This document shows, one piece after another, positions 1 through 8,481 of a DNA stretch of 64,000 nt (positions are counted from its first letter, which is position 1; every line of letters begins with the position of its first letter). The notes under the pieces are model-generated. The model saw nothing but the letters and a program-made list of their open reading frames with translations. It had not been told where the DNA came from and did not search any database. Position numbers and translations under genes: made by a program. The stretch is from Polynucleobacter sp. MWH-Berg-3C6 (GTDB lineage: Bacteria > Pseudomonadota > Gammaproteobacteria > Burkholderiales > Burkholderiaceae): the NCBI RefSeq assembly GCF_018881855.1, contig NZ_JACVPN010000001.1:434001-498000 (forward strand), written 5' to 3'.

Positions 1-1
1 A

Positions 2-289
2 GGCGTCTTGAATTTCAATGAAGCCTTCTTGCCTCAGCATTTGAAATATCTCATTACTTATTTCAGACGTAAGGCAATGAATTTGCTGATGCCATTCTCT
101 ATTTTGGTTTCAGTAGTTTTCTTAGTGCCCATTTGGTCGCATGCAGCATCTGAGTCATCAGTCTATGAGATGACCTCATCAGCATTGCTTGGTACGCTAT
201 TGGCGCTTGGATTGTTAGAGCATTTATTCTTGATCATGCCATTTCCTAGTGAGTTGTTGTGGAAGTGGGGTTATAAGAACCATCGTTGA
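2..289 (+). CDS. puhE: PuhE-like photosynthetic complex assembly protein, C-terminal part
   Basis: This is the 3' end of a gene that begins before the window: the reading frame is open from the first bases and the TTG at position 8 is probably internal. The visible ~95 residues contain the pattern EAFLPQHLKYLITYFRR, then two hydrophobic segments (about residues 25-45 and 58-80). This matches my memory of the C-terminus of the DUF3623/PuhE family, integral membrane proteins found only in purple-bacterial photosynthesis clusters and linked to reaction-centre/light-harvesting complex assembly. It sits 13 bases before ispH and shares orientation with the following pigment genes, which supports the call. 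The molecular activity of PuhE is not established. Confidence is limited by the missing N-terminal part. Confidence 0.72.
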   Translation, partial: GVLNFNEAFLPQHLKYLITYFRRKAMNLLMPFSILVSVVFLVPIWSHAASESSVYEMTSSALLGTLLALGLLEHLFLIMPFPSELLWKWGYKNHR

Positions 290-302
290 GCAATCAGAAT
301 CT

Positions 303-1244
303 ATGCGTTCGAATAAAACTATCTATCTAGCCCAGCCGCGCGGCTTTTGTGCGGGAGTAGAGAGGGCCATTCTCATCGTTGAGGAGGCGCTGAAGAAATA
401 TGGCGCTCCAATTTATGTCAGACATGAAATTATTCACAATGCTTATGTCGTGAAAGATTTTGAGTCGCGTGGCGTCATCTTCATTAATGAGCTAGATGCG
501 GTGCCTAAGGGCGCAATTCTGATTTTTAGTGCACATGGCGTATCTAAGGCCGTTCGATATGAAGCAGATGAACGCCAATTCCAAGTATTTGATGCCACTT
601 GCCCATTGGTTGCCAAGGTCCATGCAGAAGTCGTCCGTTTAAAAGAACGTGGCTATCAGATCATTATGATTGGACATCGTGGTCACCCAGAAGTTGAGGG
701 CACTATGGGACAGGTTGATTCCTCAATTCATCTGATAGAGCATGTACAAGATGTCGATAAACTTTCTTTTGATGAGAATGAATTAATTGCTTATGTCACT
801 CAAACAACATTATCCGTTGATGAGACACAAGAAATTACTGCTGCCCTGATGAAGAAGTATCCACAGATTCATGCGCCTAAGCGTCAGGATATTTGTTACG
901 CCACTCAGAATCGCCAGGATGCTGTTAAGGCGATGCTTCCCCATGTGGATGTGGTCGTTGTAGTTGGCAGTCAAAATAGCTCCAACTCAAAGCGACTACA
1001 AGAATTAGCAAGTAGCATGAATGTCCCGGCGTATTTGGTTGATGATCCAAAGCAGATTCAGGCTGAGTGGTTTCAATCGATGAATAGCGTTGGGGTCACG
1101 GCGGGCGCATCTGCACCTGAGGCTTTGACAGCCCAAATAATTGAGGCAATCAACGGTCTTTATCGGGGTTCAGTAGTCCCAATGCTAGGGATTGAGGAAA
1201 TCGTGAATTTTTCCCTCCCTAAGGGTTTGCTGGAAGCGGCCTAA
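303..1244 (+). CDS. ispH: 4-hydroxy-3-methylbut-2-enyl diphosphate reductase (IspH/LytB)
   Basis: Last enzyme of the MEP pathway: a cytosolic [4Fe-4S] enzyme that reduces HMBPP to IPP and DMAPP. The 313-residue protein has the three cluster cysteines in their family contexts: C16 (PRGFCAGVERA), C100 (DATCPLV) and C198 (DICYATQNRQ). It also has the substrate-loop motifs AHGVS, GHRGHPEVEGT, TQTTLSVDE and SQNSSNSKRL. The ATG at 303 was chosen because homologues begin a few residues before AQPRGFCAG; the frame is open upstream to 249, but that would overlap puhE. No strong ribosome binding site is visible. Placed inside the photosynthesis cluster with dxs, it likely boosts isoprenoid supply for the bacteriochlorophyll tail and carotenoids. 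A second housekeeping copy elsewhere is probable but not visible here. Confidence 0.95.
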   Translation: MRSNKTIYLAQPRGFCAGVERAILIVEEALKKYGAPIYVRHEIIHNAYVVKDFESRGVIFINELDAVPKGAILIFSAHGVSKAVRYEADERQFQVFDATCPLVAKVHAEVVRLKERGYQIIMIGHRGHPEVEGTMGQVDSSIHLIEHVQDVDKLSFDENELIAYVTQTTLSVDETQEITAALMKKYPQIHAPKRQDICYATQNRQDAVKAMLPHVDVVVVVGSQNSSNSKRLQELASSMNVPAYLVDDPKQIQAEWFQSMNSVGVTAGASAPEALTAQIIEAINGLYRGSVVPMLGIEEIVNFSLPKGLLEAA

Positions 1245-1264
1245 ACCCCCTAAATTCGCCTTTT

Positions 1265-1285
1265 CCCTTGATATATAAGGGTTTT
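1265..1285 (+). terminator. Weak hairpin after ispH
   Basis: A CCCTT arm (1265-1269) and an AAGGG arm (1277-1281) surround an AT-rich loop, followed by four T. The stem is short and the T-run brief, so this is at best a weak intrinsic terminator or pause site separating ispH from the bchG promoter region. Confidence 0.25.
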
Positions 1286-1306
1286 CACTGGTAAAAATCA
1301 GGCTTA

Positions 1307-1332
1307 AAAGTGTCAAATTTAATTGACACTTT
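1307..1332 (+). promoter_or_regulatory. PpsR/CrtJ-type operator upstream of bchG
   Basis: A perfect inverted repeat with 10-base arms (AAAGTGTCAA, TTGACACTTT) and a 6-base spacer. Its core at 1311-1328 is exactly TGT-N12-ACA, the consensus for the PpsR/CrtJ repressor of photosynthesis genes in purple bacteria. The right arm contains TTGACA (1323-1328), a consensus -35 hexamer, so a bound repressor would block RNA polymerase. The best -10 at 17-base spacing is poor (CAAAAT, 1346-1351). Only ~30 bases separate the site from the bchG ATG. A second short palindrome, TGTCAATGACA, lies at 1337-1347. The repressor gene itself is not in this window. Confidence 0.7.
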
Positions 1333-1358
1333 AATATGTCAATGACAAAATCATTTAC

Positions 1359-2243
1359 ATGAATCTGCCAGAGCCACGAGCAATTTTGACGCTTTTAAAG
1401 CCGATCACTTGGTTTCCGCCAATGTGGGCATTTGCCTGCGGATCTATCACTGGTACTGACAAGATTGCTGAAAATTTGCCAATCTTTTTCCTCGGTTTAT
1501 TGCTTACTGGGCCTCTTGTGTGTGCTTCCAGTCAGGCGGTAAATGATTGGTACGACAGACATGTTGATGCTATTAATGAACCTAATCGACCCATTCCGTC
1601 AGGACGTATTCCTGGTCGATGGGGTCTCTATATCGCAATACTGTGGTCACTGATTTCATTGTGGGTCGGAACTTACTTGGGCCCCATTGGATTTCTGGCT
1701 ACCTTGCTCGCTTTAGTGTTGGCCTGGTTCTACAGCATGCCACCGATGCGTTTTAAAAATAACGGTTGGTTTGGCAATCTTGCGTGCGGTGTAAGTTATG
1801 AAGGTTTAGCTTGGATTACTGGAGCAACTTTACTCTCCGGAGGAGTGCTACCAAGCAAGCCATCACTCTTACTTGCTGGTCTATATAGCGCTAGTGCACA
1901 TGGAATCATGACCTTGAATGATTTCAAGGCGATTGAAGGTGATCGACAAATGGGTGTGCGATCCTTGCCCGTGCAACTCGGCGCAATGAAAGCGGCCCAA
2001 GTATCTGCAGCCTTTATGTTGATCCCACAAGTGATCGTATTGGCTTTACTGCTGATGTGGGGTAAGCCTATCTACGCAATGGTGATTGGTGGATTGATAT
2101 TAGGACAAATCGTTTTATTAAGAGACTTCCTCAAAAGACCAGTTGAGAAAGCTCTCTTTTATAGCGGCTTTGGCGTTCCAATCTTGGTCTCCGGAATGAT
2201 GGTGGCCGCATTTGCAGTCAATGGCATGGGGATTGAGTCATGA
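1359..2243 (+). CDS. bchG: Bacteriochlorophyll a synthase (BchG)
   Basis: UbiA-superfamily membrane prenyltransferase that esterifies bacteriochlorophyllide a with geranylgeranyl (or phytyl) diphosphate, the last assembly step of bacteriochlorophyll. The 294-residue product starts with the LLKPITWFPPMWAFACG pattern typical of BchG/ChlG. It has the Asp-rich NDWYDRHVDAINEPNRP motif near residues 63-79 and a second conserved loop, NDFKAIEGDR, near 187-196, with about nine hydrophobic helices. The ATG is supported by family length, but no Shine-Dalgarno sequence precedes it, and the PpsR-like site lies directly upstream, so a very short or absent leader is possible. The gene overlaps bch2 by ATGA, so the two are translationally coupled. 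Confidence 0.96.
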   Translation: MNLPEPRAILTLLKPITWFPPMWAFACGSITGTDKIAENLPIFFLGLLLTGPLVCASSQAVNDWYDRHVDAINEPNRPIPSGRIPGRWGLYIAILWSLISLWVGTYLGPIGFLATLLALVLAWFYSMPPMRFKNNGWFGNLACGVSYEGLAWITGATLLSGGVLPSKPSLLLAGLYSASAHGIMTLNDFKAIEGDRQMGVRSLPVQLGAMKAAQVSAAFMLIPQVIVLALLLMWGKPIYAMVIGGLILGQIVLLRDFLKRPVEKALFYSGFGVPILVSGMMVAAFAVNGMGIES

Positions 2244-3568
2244 GTATTGCTATGACACAGTCACTCTATCAGTCATCAACCTTTGGTTGGCTCAGTATTG
2301 TGCGTCTTGGCTTAGTGCAAGCATGCATTGGCGCCATAGTCGTGATGACGACCTCCACTTTAAATCGTATCATGGTGGTTGAGTTAGCGCTGCCTGCCAG
2401 TCTGCCTGGCTTGTTAGTAGCAATTCATTATTTTGTGCAAGTGATTAGACCGCGGATGGGATTTGAGTCTGATAGCGGAGCCAAAAGAACCCCATGGATT
2501 ATTGGCGGCGTAGGTTTACTAGCTCTGGGTGGATTTGGTGCAGCTATTGCCACATCACTCATGGGTATTCACTTAATCCTTGGTATTGCAGCAGCAATCG
2601 TTGCCTTCTTCTTCATTGGTATCGGCGTGAGTATGAGTGGTACTTCTTTACTAGCGCTGTTGGCAAAGGGTGTTAGCGATGAGAGAAGGGCTGCAGCAGC
2701 AACCACTGTATGGCTCATGATGATTTTTGGCTTTGCTCTTACGAGTGGTATTGCAGGTAAATTTCTTGACCCTTACTCGCCAGAGAAAGTCATTCTCATT
2801 TCAGGAATCATTTCATCAATAGCGTGTTTTATTACAGTAGTAGCACTCTATAAATTAGAGGGGCGCGAGCTACAAAATACCTCAGCAAGTAACGCTCAAA
2901 AGGTGCCTTTCAGAAAGGCGCTAAGCGATATTTTGGCCGATTCCGATACTAAGAAATTCACCATCTTCATTTTCCTATCCATGTTTGCATTTAGTGCACA
3001 GGATTTGATTTTGGAACCTTTTGCTGGAATGATTTTTAACTATTCTTTAGGTGAGACAACTAGCCTATCTGGCATTCAGCACTCAGGAGTGCTCACCGGA
3101 ATGCTATTGGTGGCAGTTTGTGGTTCCAGCAGATTGCGGCCTTACTTTGGGTCCCTGAGATCTTGGATGATCTATGGCTGCCTCGCCTCTGCGCTAGCAA
3201 TGTTTGGCTTAGTGATTGCTGGAATCTTGGAAGGCAATTGGCCATTAAAGCTGAATGTATTTATTTTGGGATTAGCGAACGGCGCTTTCTCTATCGCTGC
3301 CATCGCTTCAATGATGCGTTTAGCAGTTGTGGGTGGAGGCGGAAAAGAGGGCGTCAGGATTGGCCTTTGGGGTGGAGCTCAAGCAATTGCTTTTGGCTTA
3401 GGTGGTCTTCTAGGCGCTGGCGCTAGTGATCTTGCGCGATCTATTTTTACAAGCCCTGCATACGCATACGCATCTGTTTTTTTCATTGAAGCAATTCTGT
3501 TTGTTGCTTCTGCATATATGGCATCTCAAGTTGAGAGCAAAACTGGTAGTTCTAGTGGAGTGAGGTGA
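2240..3568 (+). CDS. bch2: PucC/Bch2-family major facilitator protein
   Basis: A 442-residue integral membrane protein with about 12 hydrophobic segments. The N-terminal STFGWLSIVRLGLVQACIGA and the IRPRMGFESDSG... KRTPWIIGG loop are hallmarks of the PucC/LhaA/Bch2 (BCD) branch of the major facilitator superfamily. Members between bchG and bchP are commonly called bch2 or ORF428. They are thought to handle bacteriochlorophyll delivery or light-harvesting complex assembly, but biochemical proof is limited. The gene starts in the ATGA overlap with bchG; an in-frame ATG four codons later is an alternative. bchP follows after 3 bases, so the three genes form one operon. Confidence 0.88.
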   Translation: MSIAMTQSLYQSSTFGWLSIVRLGLVQACIGAIVVMTTSTLNRIMVVELALPASLPGLLVAIHYFVQVIRPRMGFESDSGAKRTPWIIGGVGLLALGGFGAAIATSLMGIHLILGIAAAIVAFFFIGIGVSMSGTSLLALLAKGVSDERRAAAATTVWLMMIFGFALTSGIAGKFLDPYSPEKVILISGIISSIACFITVVALYKLEGRELQNTSASNAQKVPFRKALSDILADSDTKKFTIFIFLSMFAFSAQDLILEPFAGMIFNYSLGETTSLSGIQHSGVLTGMLLVAVCGSSRLRPYFGSLRSWMIYGCLASALAMFGLVIAGILEGNWPLKLNVFILGLANGAFSIAAIASMMRLAVVGGGGKEGVRIGLWGGAQAIAFGLGGLLGAGASDLARSIFTSPAYAYASVFFIEAILFVASAYMASQVESKTGSSSGVR

Positions 3569-3571
3569 AAC

Positions 3572-4777
3572 ATGACAACTGAATTTATTTATGACGCAGT
3601 AGTTGTTGGTGGTGGTCCTGCTGGGGCTACTGCGGCTCAAACACTTGCGCAAAAAGGAAAGCAGGTCTTGCTGCTGGATAAGCGTGGGCGTATTAAACCG
3701 TGCGGCGGTGCGATTCCTCCGCGTTTAATCAAAGATTTTCAGATTCCAGATGAGTTGCTGGTAGCGAAAGCAAAATCCGCCCGGATGGTATCTCCATTAG
3801 GAAAAACAGTGGATATACCTATTGAGAACGGCTTTGTAGGGATGGTCGATCGATCTCACTTTGATGAGTGGTTAAGACAGCGCGCAGTTACTGCAGGAGC
3901 GACTCGCGAGGATGGTTTATTTGAGAGTCTCACCAGAGAAGGTCCTTATGCCCGCATTTACTATCGCACACGAGGTGCTCGCGATGGCGATCATGGCAGC
4001 TTAAAGAGTGTTTTGGCTAAAGCAGTCATTGGTGCCGATGGCGCTAAATCTCAGGTAGGAAGAAGTGCAGGCGTGCAGGGATGTGCTGAGGCAAATTATG
4101 TGTTCGCCTATCACGAGATTATTAAAACCCCACCTAATGCGCCAAATTCTTTTGATGCAAGTCGCTGCGATGTTTTGTATCAAAAGCCAGTTTCCCCTGA
4201 TTTTTATGGTTGGGTCTTTCCTCATGGCGACACTATCAGCATCGGCACTGGAAGTGCTGATAAAGGCTTTTCTCTGAGAAATGCGGTAGCAAAGTTACGT
4301 GCTGATATTGGCTTAGAAGGCGCTGAATTGATTCGGCATGAAGGGGCACCATTACCAATGAAGCCTTTAAAAAAATGGGATGACGGCCAGCAAGTAGTTT
4401 TAGCAGGTGATGCTGCTGGAGTAGTTGCTCCAGCATCTGGCGAAGGTATTTATTACGCGATGCTTGGTGGTCAACTGGCTGGTGAAGCTGTTGCTGAATT
4501 TGTAGAAAGCAATGATCCAGCAAAACTGAAGTTGGCTCGCAAGCGATTCATGAAAGAGCATCGCATGACCTTTATTGTTTTGGGCATCATGCAATATTTT
4601 TGGTACTCGACCGATAAAAGACGTGAGAGTTTCGTCAAGATGTGTGAGGACAAAGACGTTCAAAAACTCACATTTGAGTCTTATATGAACAAAAAGCTCG
4701 TTCGCAAGAAGCCAATGGCGCATCTCAAAATCTTTATTAAGGATATGGGGCATCTATTGGGCCTAGCTAAAGTATGA
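3572..4777 (+). CDS. bchP: Geranylgeranyl diphosphate/bacteriochlorophyll reductase (BchP)
   Basis: FAD-dependent reductase that saturates three double bonds of the geranylgeranyl tail to make the phytyl group of bacteriochlorophyll a. The 401-residue product opens with a Rossmann dinucleotide motif VVVGGGPAGATAA (residues 9-21). The KPCGGAIPPR motif near residues 47-56 and the second FAD motif VLAGDAAGVVAPASGEGI near 275-292 are typical of ChlP/BchP. A good ribosome site (GAGGTGAAAC before ATG) fixes the start. The stop overlaps the start of tspO by ATGA. Located directly after bchG-bch2, it completes the tail-modifying set. Confidence 0.95.
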   Translation: MTTEFIYDAVVVGGGPAGATAAQTLAQKGKQVLLLDKRGRIKPCGGAIPPRLIKDFQIPDELLVAKAKSARMVSPLGKTVDIPIENGFVGMVDRSHFDEWLRQRAVTAGATREDGLFESLTREGPYARIYYRTRGARDGDHGSLKSVLAKAVIGADGAKSQVGRSAGVQGCAEANYVFAYHEIIKTPPNAPNSFDASRCDVLYQKPVSPDFYGWVFPHGDTISIGTGSADKGFSLRNAVAKLRADIGLEGAELIRHEGAPLPMKPLKKWDDGQQVVLAGDAAGVVAPASGEGIYYAMLGGQLAGEAVAEFVESNDPAKLKLARKRFMKEHRMTFIVLGIMQYFWYSTDKRRESFVKMCEDKDVQKLTFESYMNKKLVRKKPMAHLKIFIKDMGHLLGLAKV

Positions 4778-5259
4778 CGATGTTTTTTCAACAGAAGTAT
4801 CTCTGGCTAATTGCAGCTTGGATGGTGACCACTTCAGTCTTGGGTGGCTTGGCCACGAAGTTGGGGCCATGGTACTTTTCCTTGATTCAGCCACCTTGGA
4901 AACCACCAGATTGGGCATTTGGTATCGTCTGGACCACTATTTTCATTCTCTCTGCATTAGCATGGATGATTGCTTTCAATGGTGGCGCTAGTCAGTCTCA
5001 GAAAAACAAAATCACCATTCTTTTTTGGTTGAATGGCTTTTTCAATGTGCTTTGGAGCGTCCTATATTTCCGGATGCAGCATCCTGATTGGTCATTGATA
5101 GAGGCATTTTTCCTATGGGGATCTGTACTCGCCATTATTTTCGTGATGTGGCCAATTCGTAGACTCGCTGCATACCTGATGTTCCCGTACTTAATTTGGG
5201 TAACGATTGCCATGTGCCTCAATTGGGAAACACTTGTCCTGAACCCTGGGGCCTACTAA
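4774..5259 (+). CDS. tspO: TspO/MBR family tryptophan-rich sensory protein
   Basis: A 161-residue protein with five hydrophobic helices and the family signatures: an early aromatic-rich WYFSLIQPPWKPPDWAFG loop, FWLNGFFNVLWS in the middle and PYLIWVTIAMCLNW near the C-terminus. TspO (CrtK) binds porphyrins in the outer membrane of Rhodobacter. There it affects export or turnover of tetrapyrrole intermediates and tunes pigment gene expression to oxygen. Its place between bchP and hemA, with a 4-base overlap upstream and a 4-base gap downstream, fits a role in tetrapyrrole homeostasis. The role in this organism is inferred from the family. Confidence 0.9.
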   Translation: MTMFFQQKYLWLIAAWMVTTSVLGGLATKLGPWYFSLIQPPWKPPDWAFGIVWTTIFILSALAWMIAFNGGASQSQKNKITILFWLNGFFNVLWSVLYFRMQHPDWSLIEAFFLWGSVLAIIFVMWPIRRLAAYLMFPYLIWVTIAMCLNWETLVLNPGAY

Positions 5260-5263
5260 GCAT

Positions 5264-6574
5264 ATGCCAAGCATGAAATTGCTCAACCTCGGCGTGAATC
5301 ATCATACTGCCCCAATTGATATTCGGGAGAGTGTGGCAGTTGCGCCTGAAGTTTTGCAAGATTCTTTAATTGACTTACGTAAGTACTTGCACAGAGAGAA
5401 TGCAGAGCATCAGCCAGAGGTGGCAATTCTTTCTACCTGTAATCGCATGGAAATCTATTGTGCTGCCAATGATGTTGATTACGAGGATCATCATTTAGAG
5501 AGTCGTGCCTTTGAATGGCTGGCTGCTCAGAACAATGTGCATAAAAATGAGCTGCGTCCTTATATTTACTCCGCCAAGGAGAGTGATGCAGTCAAGCATG
5601 CTTTCAGAGTAGGTAGTGGCTTGGATTCGATGGTCTTAGGTGAAACTCAAATCCTAGGGCAAATGAAAAAAGCGATTGAGAATGCAAACCAAGTCGGGAC
5701 TTTAGGAACCTATTTAAAGCCGCTGTTTGATAAGACATTTTCTGTAGCAAAAGTGGTTCGCGGAAATACGCAAATAGGTTCGAATTCTGTTTCAATGGCA
5801 GGCGCCTCTATCAAGTTAGTGGAGCGTATCTTTGGACCAATTAGTGAATGCAATGTTTTATTCATTGGCGCCGGTGAGATGATCGGCTTGTGCGCAAATC
5901 ATTTTGCAGGTAAAAATCCTAAAAAGATTGCGATCTCCAACCGCACCATTGATCGCGGTAGTGAATTAATTCAGACCTTTGCCAGCCAAAATTTACAGAC
6001 CGAAGTCTTTCCTTTGGCTGAATTGCCTCAACACTTGCATCAATATGATGTGGTGGTCTCCTGTACGGCGAGCTCCTTGCCGATTGTAGGCATGGGAATG
6101 GTCAAAACCGCACTAAAAGCCCGGCAGTCTCGCCCGATAGCCCTGATTGATTTGGCGGTGCCAAGAGATTTTGAGCCTGAAATTAAGAGTTTAAAAAATG
6201 CTTATCTCTACTCCATCGATGATCTCGGTGAAATCGTCAATGCTGGAAAGGCTAACCGACTTGAATCAATCGGTGAGGCAGAAAAGATTATTGAAAAAGG
6301 GGTCATAGAGTTTTATGAAACTCTGGAGAAGAGGGCAGTAGTGCCCATCATTAGGTCAATCCAAGATGTAGGTGAGCAATATCAAAAGATTGAGCTAGAA
6401 AAGGCAAGCAGAAGAATTGCAAATGGCGATGATCCGATGGTGGTTCTCTCCCATATGGCTATAGCGCTTGCTAATAAGTTTATGCATGCCCCAATTCATG
6501 CTTTGAAGCAGTCTTCTGATGAAAATTTAGAAGAATATAAAAAAATTATTTCCAAAATCTACTCATCGAAGTGA
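5264..6574 (+). CDS. hemA: Glutamyl-tRNA reductase (HemA)
   Basis: First committed enzyme of the C5 route to 5-aminolevulinate: NADPH-dependent reduction of glutamyl-tRNA to glutamate-1-semialdehyde. The product has the N-terminal LGVNHHTAP motif, the catalytic cysteine in [10 protein letters not shown], the [17 protein letters not shown] motif, and the NADP-binding [12 protein letters not shown] segment near residue 200. Length (~433-436) is usual. Two starts are possible: ATG 5264, or ATG 5273, which gives the canonical [11 protein letters not shown] beginning; neither has a clear ribosome site. Inclusion in the photosynthesis cluster points to dedicated ALA supply through the tRNA route rather than the Shemin enzyme used by alphaproteobacterial phototrophs. 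Confidence 0.96.
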   Translation: MPSMKLLNLGVNHHTAPIDIRESVAVAPEVLQDSLIDLRKYLHRENAEHQPEVAILSTCNRMEIYCAANDVDYEDHHLESRAFEWLAAQNNVHKNELRPYIYSAKESDAVKHAFRVGSGLDSMVLGETQILGQMKKAIENANQVGTLGTYLKPLFDKTFSVAKVVRGNTQIGSNSVSMAGASIKLVERIFGPISECNVLFIGAGEMIGLCANHFAGKNPKKIAISNRTIDRGSELIQTFASQNLQTEVFPLAELPQHLHQYDVVVSCTASSLPIVGMGMVKTALKARQSRPIALIDLAVPRDFEPEIKSLKNAYLYSIDDLGEIVNAGKANRLESIGEAEKIIEKGVIEFYETLEKRAVVPIIRSIQDVGEQYQKIELEKASRRIANGDDPMVVLSHMAIALANKFMHAPIHALKQSSDENLEEYKKIISKIYSSK

Positions 6575-6581
6575 GGTTGCT

Positions 6582-8468
6582 ATGCTAAAAATGACAAACT
6601 TCCTTGAGACCATATCAGCCCCCGATGAATTAAGGGGGTTAGAGGTTTCCAAGCTCCCCCAAATTGCTCAAGAACTGCGTAATTTCATATTAACTTCTGT
6701 TTCGGGCACTGGCGGACATCTCTCATCAAACCTGGGAACAGTGGAATTAGCGTTAGCGCTTCACTACGTATTTGATACGCCTTATGATCGCCTGGTCTGG
6801 GATGTAGGTCATCAAAGTTATGCCCATAAAATATTGACGGGTCGCCGAGAGGCAATGTCGGGACTGCGCCAGTTTGACGGTATTTCAGGTTTTCCTAAGA
6901 GAAGTGAGAGTGAGTACGATGCATTTGGTACGGCTCACTCATCTACTAGTATTTCAGCTGCTTTGGGTATGGCAGTAGCGGCAAAAAATAAAAATGAGCA
7001 GCGCAATGTCGTAGCCATTATTGGTGATGGGGCGATGAGTGCCGGCATGGCATTTGAGGCCATGAATAATGCTGGCGTCAATAAAAAAGTTCCCCTCATT
7101 GTGATCCTTAATGATAACGAGATGTCGATTTCCCCGGCGGTGGGAGCATTGAATCGCTATTTGGTGAAATTAATTTCTGGCTCTATGTACGCTGCTACGA
7201 AGAGAGGGTTAGATAAAGTTCTTTCTGTAGCTCCGCCGATTCGTGAGTTTGCCAAAAGACTTGAGGGCCATACAAAGGGCATGTTGGGGCCAGCAACGAT
7301 TTTTGAAGAGTTTGGGTTTGATTACTACGGTCCTATTGATGGACATAATTTGAATGTTTTGGTATCTACACTAGAAAATATTAAGGTTCTTGCTCAAACA
7401 GAAGGGCCACAGTTTCTTCATGTCATTACCAAAAAGGGCAAGGGCTACACGCTAGCAGAGGCCGATCCTATTGCTTATCATGGCCCAAGCCCATTTGATC
7501 CAATCGTCGGTATACAAGCTAAGCCTGCTAGCAAAAAAACCTACACTCAGGTTTTTGGAGAGTGGCTATGCGATATGGGTGAGGCAGATGAGCGATTAAT
7601 GGCCATTACCCCTGCGATGCGTGAAGGCTCCGGATTGGTGGAATTTGAAAAGCGCTTTCCTGAGCGATATTTTGATGTAGGCATTGCAGAGCAACACGCT
7701 GTGACATTCGCAGCGGGCATTGCTTGTGAAGGATTAAAGCCGGTCGTTGCTATTTACTCGACTTTTTTACAGCGAGGTTACGATCAACTAATCCACGATG
7801 TCACTCTGCAAAACTTACCAGTAGTATTTGCAATTGATCGTGCTGGCATGGTTGGCGCAGACGGCGCAACGCATGCAGGCGCATTTGATGTCGCCTTTTT
7901 GCGTTGCTTGCCTAATTTAGTTCTCATGACACCATCCAATGAGCAAGAGTGCCGAGCAATGCTCACAACCGGCTTTGAGCATGATGGTCCTGCGGCTGTC
8001 CGCTATCCCCGCGGATCTGGCATCGGACTTGAGACTTCTGGCCAAGCATTAGAGTCTTTGCCAATTGGTAAGGGCCTCGTTGTCAGGTCAATATCTGAAC
8101 AACTTCTCCCTCAGAAAAAGATTGCCTTTATTTGCTTTGGGCCGCTGCTTTATAACGCTCTATCAGTTGCAAAAGAGATCAATGCAACCGTTGTTGATAT
8201 GCGTTTCGTGAAGCCTTTGGATGAGGGTTTACTGTGTGATATCGCCCGTACTCACGATGCCTTAGTGTTTGTTGAAGACAGTGCTGTGAAGGGCGGAGCA
8301 GGTAGCGCCTGCCTTGAGGTCCTGGCCGATCAAAATATTCAAATTGAATCTTTACAAATGGGCTTGCCCGATGAGTATGTTGAACATGGCGATGTCAATT
8401 TCTTATTAGATCTCTATGGGCTCTCATCCGAAAAAATGAAGCAAAGAGTTGCAGCTCGATTCCTCTAA
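6582..8468 (+). CDS. dxs: 1-deoxy-D-xylulose-5-phosphate synthase
   Basis: Thiamine-diphosphate enzyme that condenses pyruvate and glyceraldehyde 3-phosphate, the entry and usual flux-controlling step of the MEP isoprenoid pathway. The 628-residue length is typical. Visible features are [16 protein letters not shown], the TPP motif [30 protein letters not shown], the transketolase pyrimidine domain with [14 protein letters not shown], and the C-terminal transketolase domain. A GAGG ribosome site five bases before the ATG at 6582 supports the start. It lies 7 bases after hemA and probably shares its transcript. With ispH it brackets the MEP pathway inside the photosynthesis cluster. Confidence 0.97.
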   Translation: MLKMTNFLETISAPDELRGLEVSKLPQIAQELRNFILTSVSGTGGHLSSNLGTVELALALHYVFDTPYDRLVWDVGHQSYAHKILTGRREAMSGLRQFDGISGFPKRSESEYDAFGTAHSSTSISAALGMAVAAKNKNEQRNVVAIIGDGAMSAGMAFEAMNNAGVNKKVPLIVILNDNEMSISPAVGALNRYLVKLISGSMYAATKRGLDKVLSVAPPIREFAKRLEGHTKGMLGPATIFEEFGFDYYGPIDGHNLNVLVSTLENIKVLAQTEGPQFLHVITKKGKGYTLAEADPIAYHGPSPFDPIVGIQAKPASKKTYTQVFGEWLCDMGEADERLMAITPAMREGSGLVEFEKRFPERYFDVGIAEQHAVTFAAGIACEGLKPVVAIYSTFLQRGYDQLIHDVTLQNLPVVFAIDRAGMVGADGATHAGAFDVAFLRCLPNLVLMTPSNEQECRAMLTTGFEHDGPAAVRYPRGSGIGLETSGQALESLPIGKGLVVRSISEQLLPQKKIAFICFGPLLYNALSVAKEINATVVDMRFVKPLDEGLLCDIARTHDALVFVEDSAVKGGAGSACLEVLADQNIQIESLQMGLPDEYVEHGDVNFLLDLYGLSSEKMKQRVAARFL

Positions 8469-8481
8469 GAGTTAATCGACA

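Noticed and set aside
249-302. N-terminal extension of IspH
   Set aside because: The extra 18 codons overlap the puhE frame and are absent from the family; the ATG at 303 gives the normal N-terminus.
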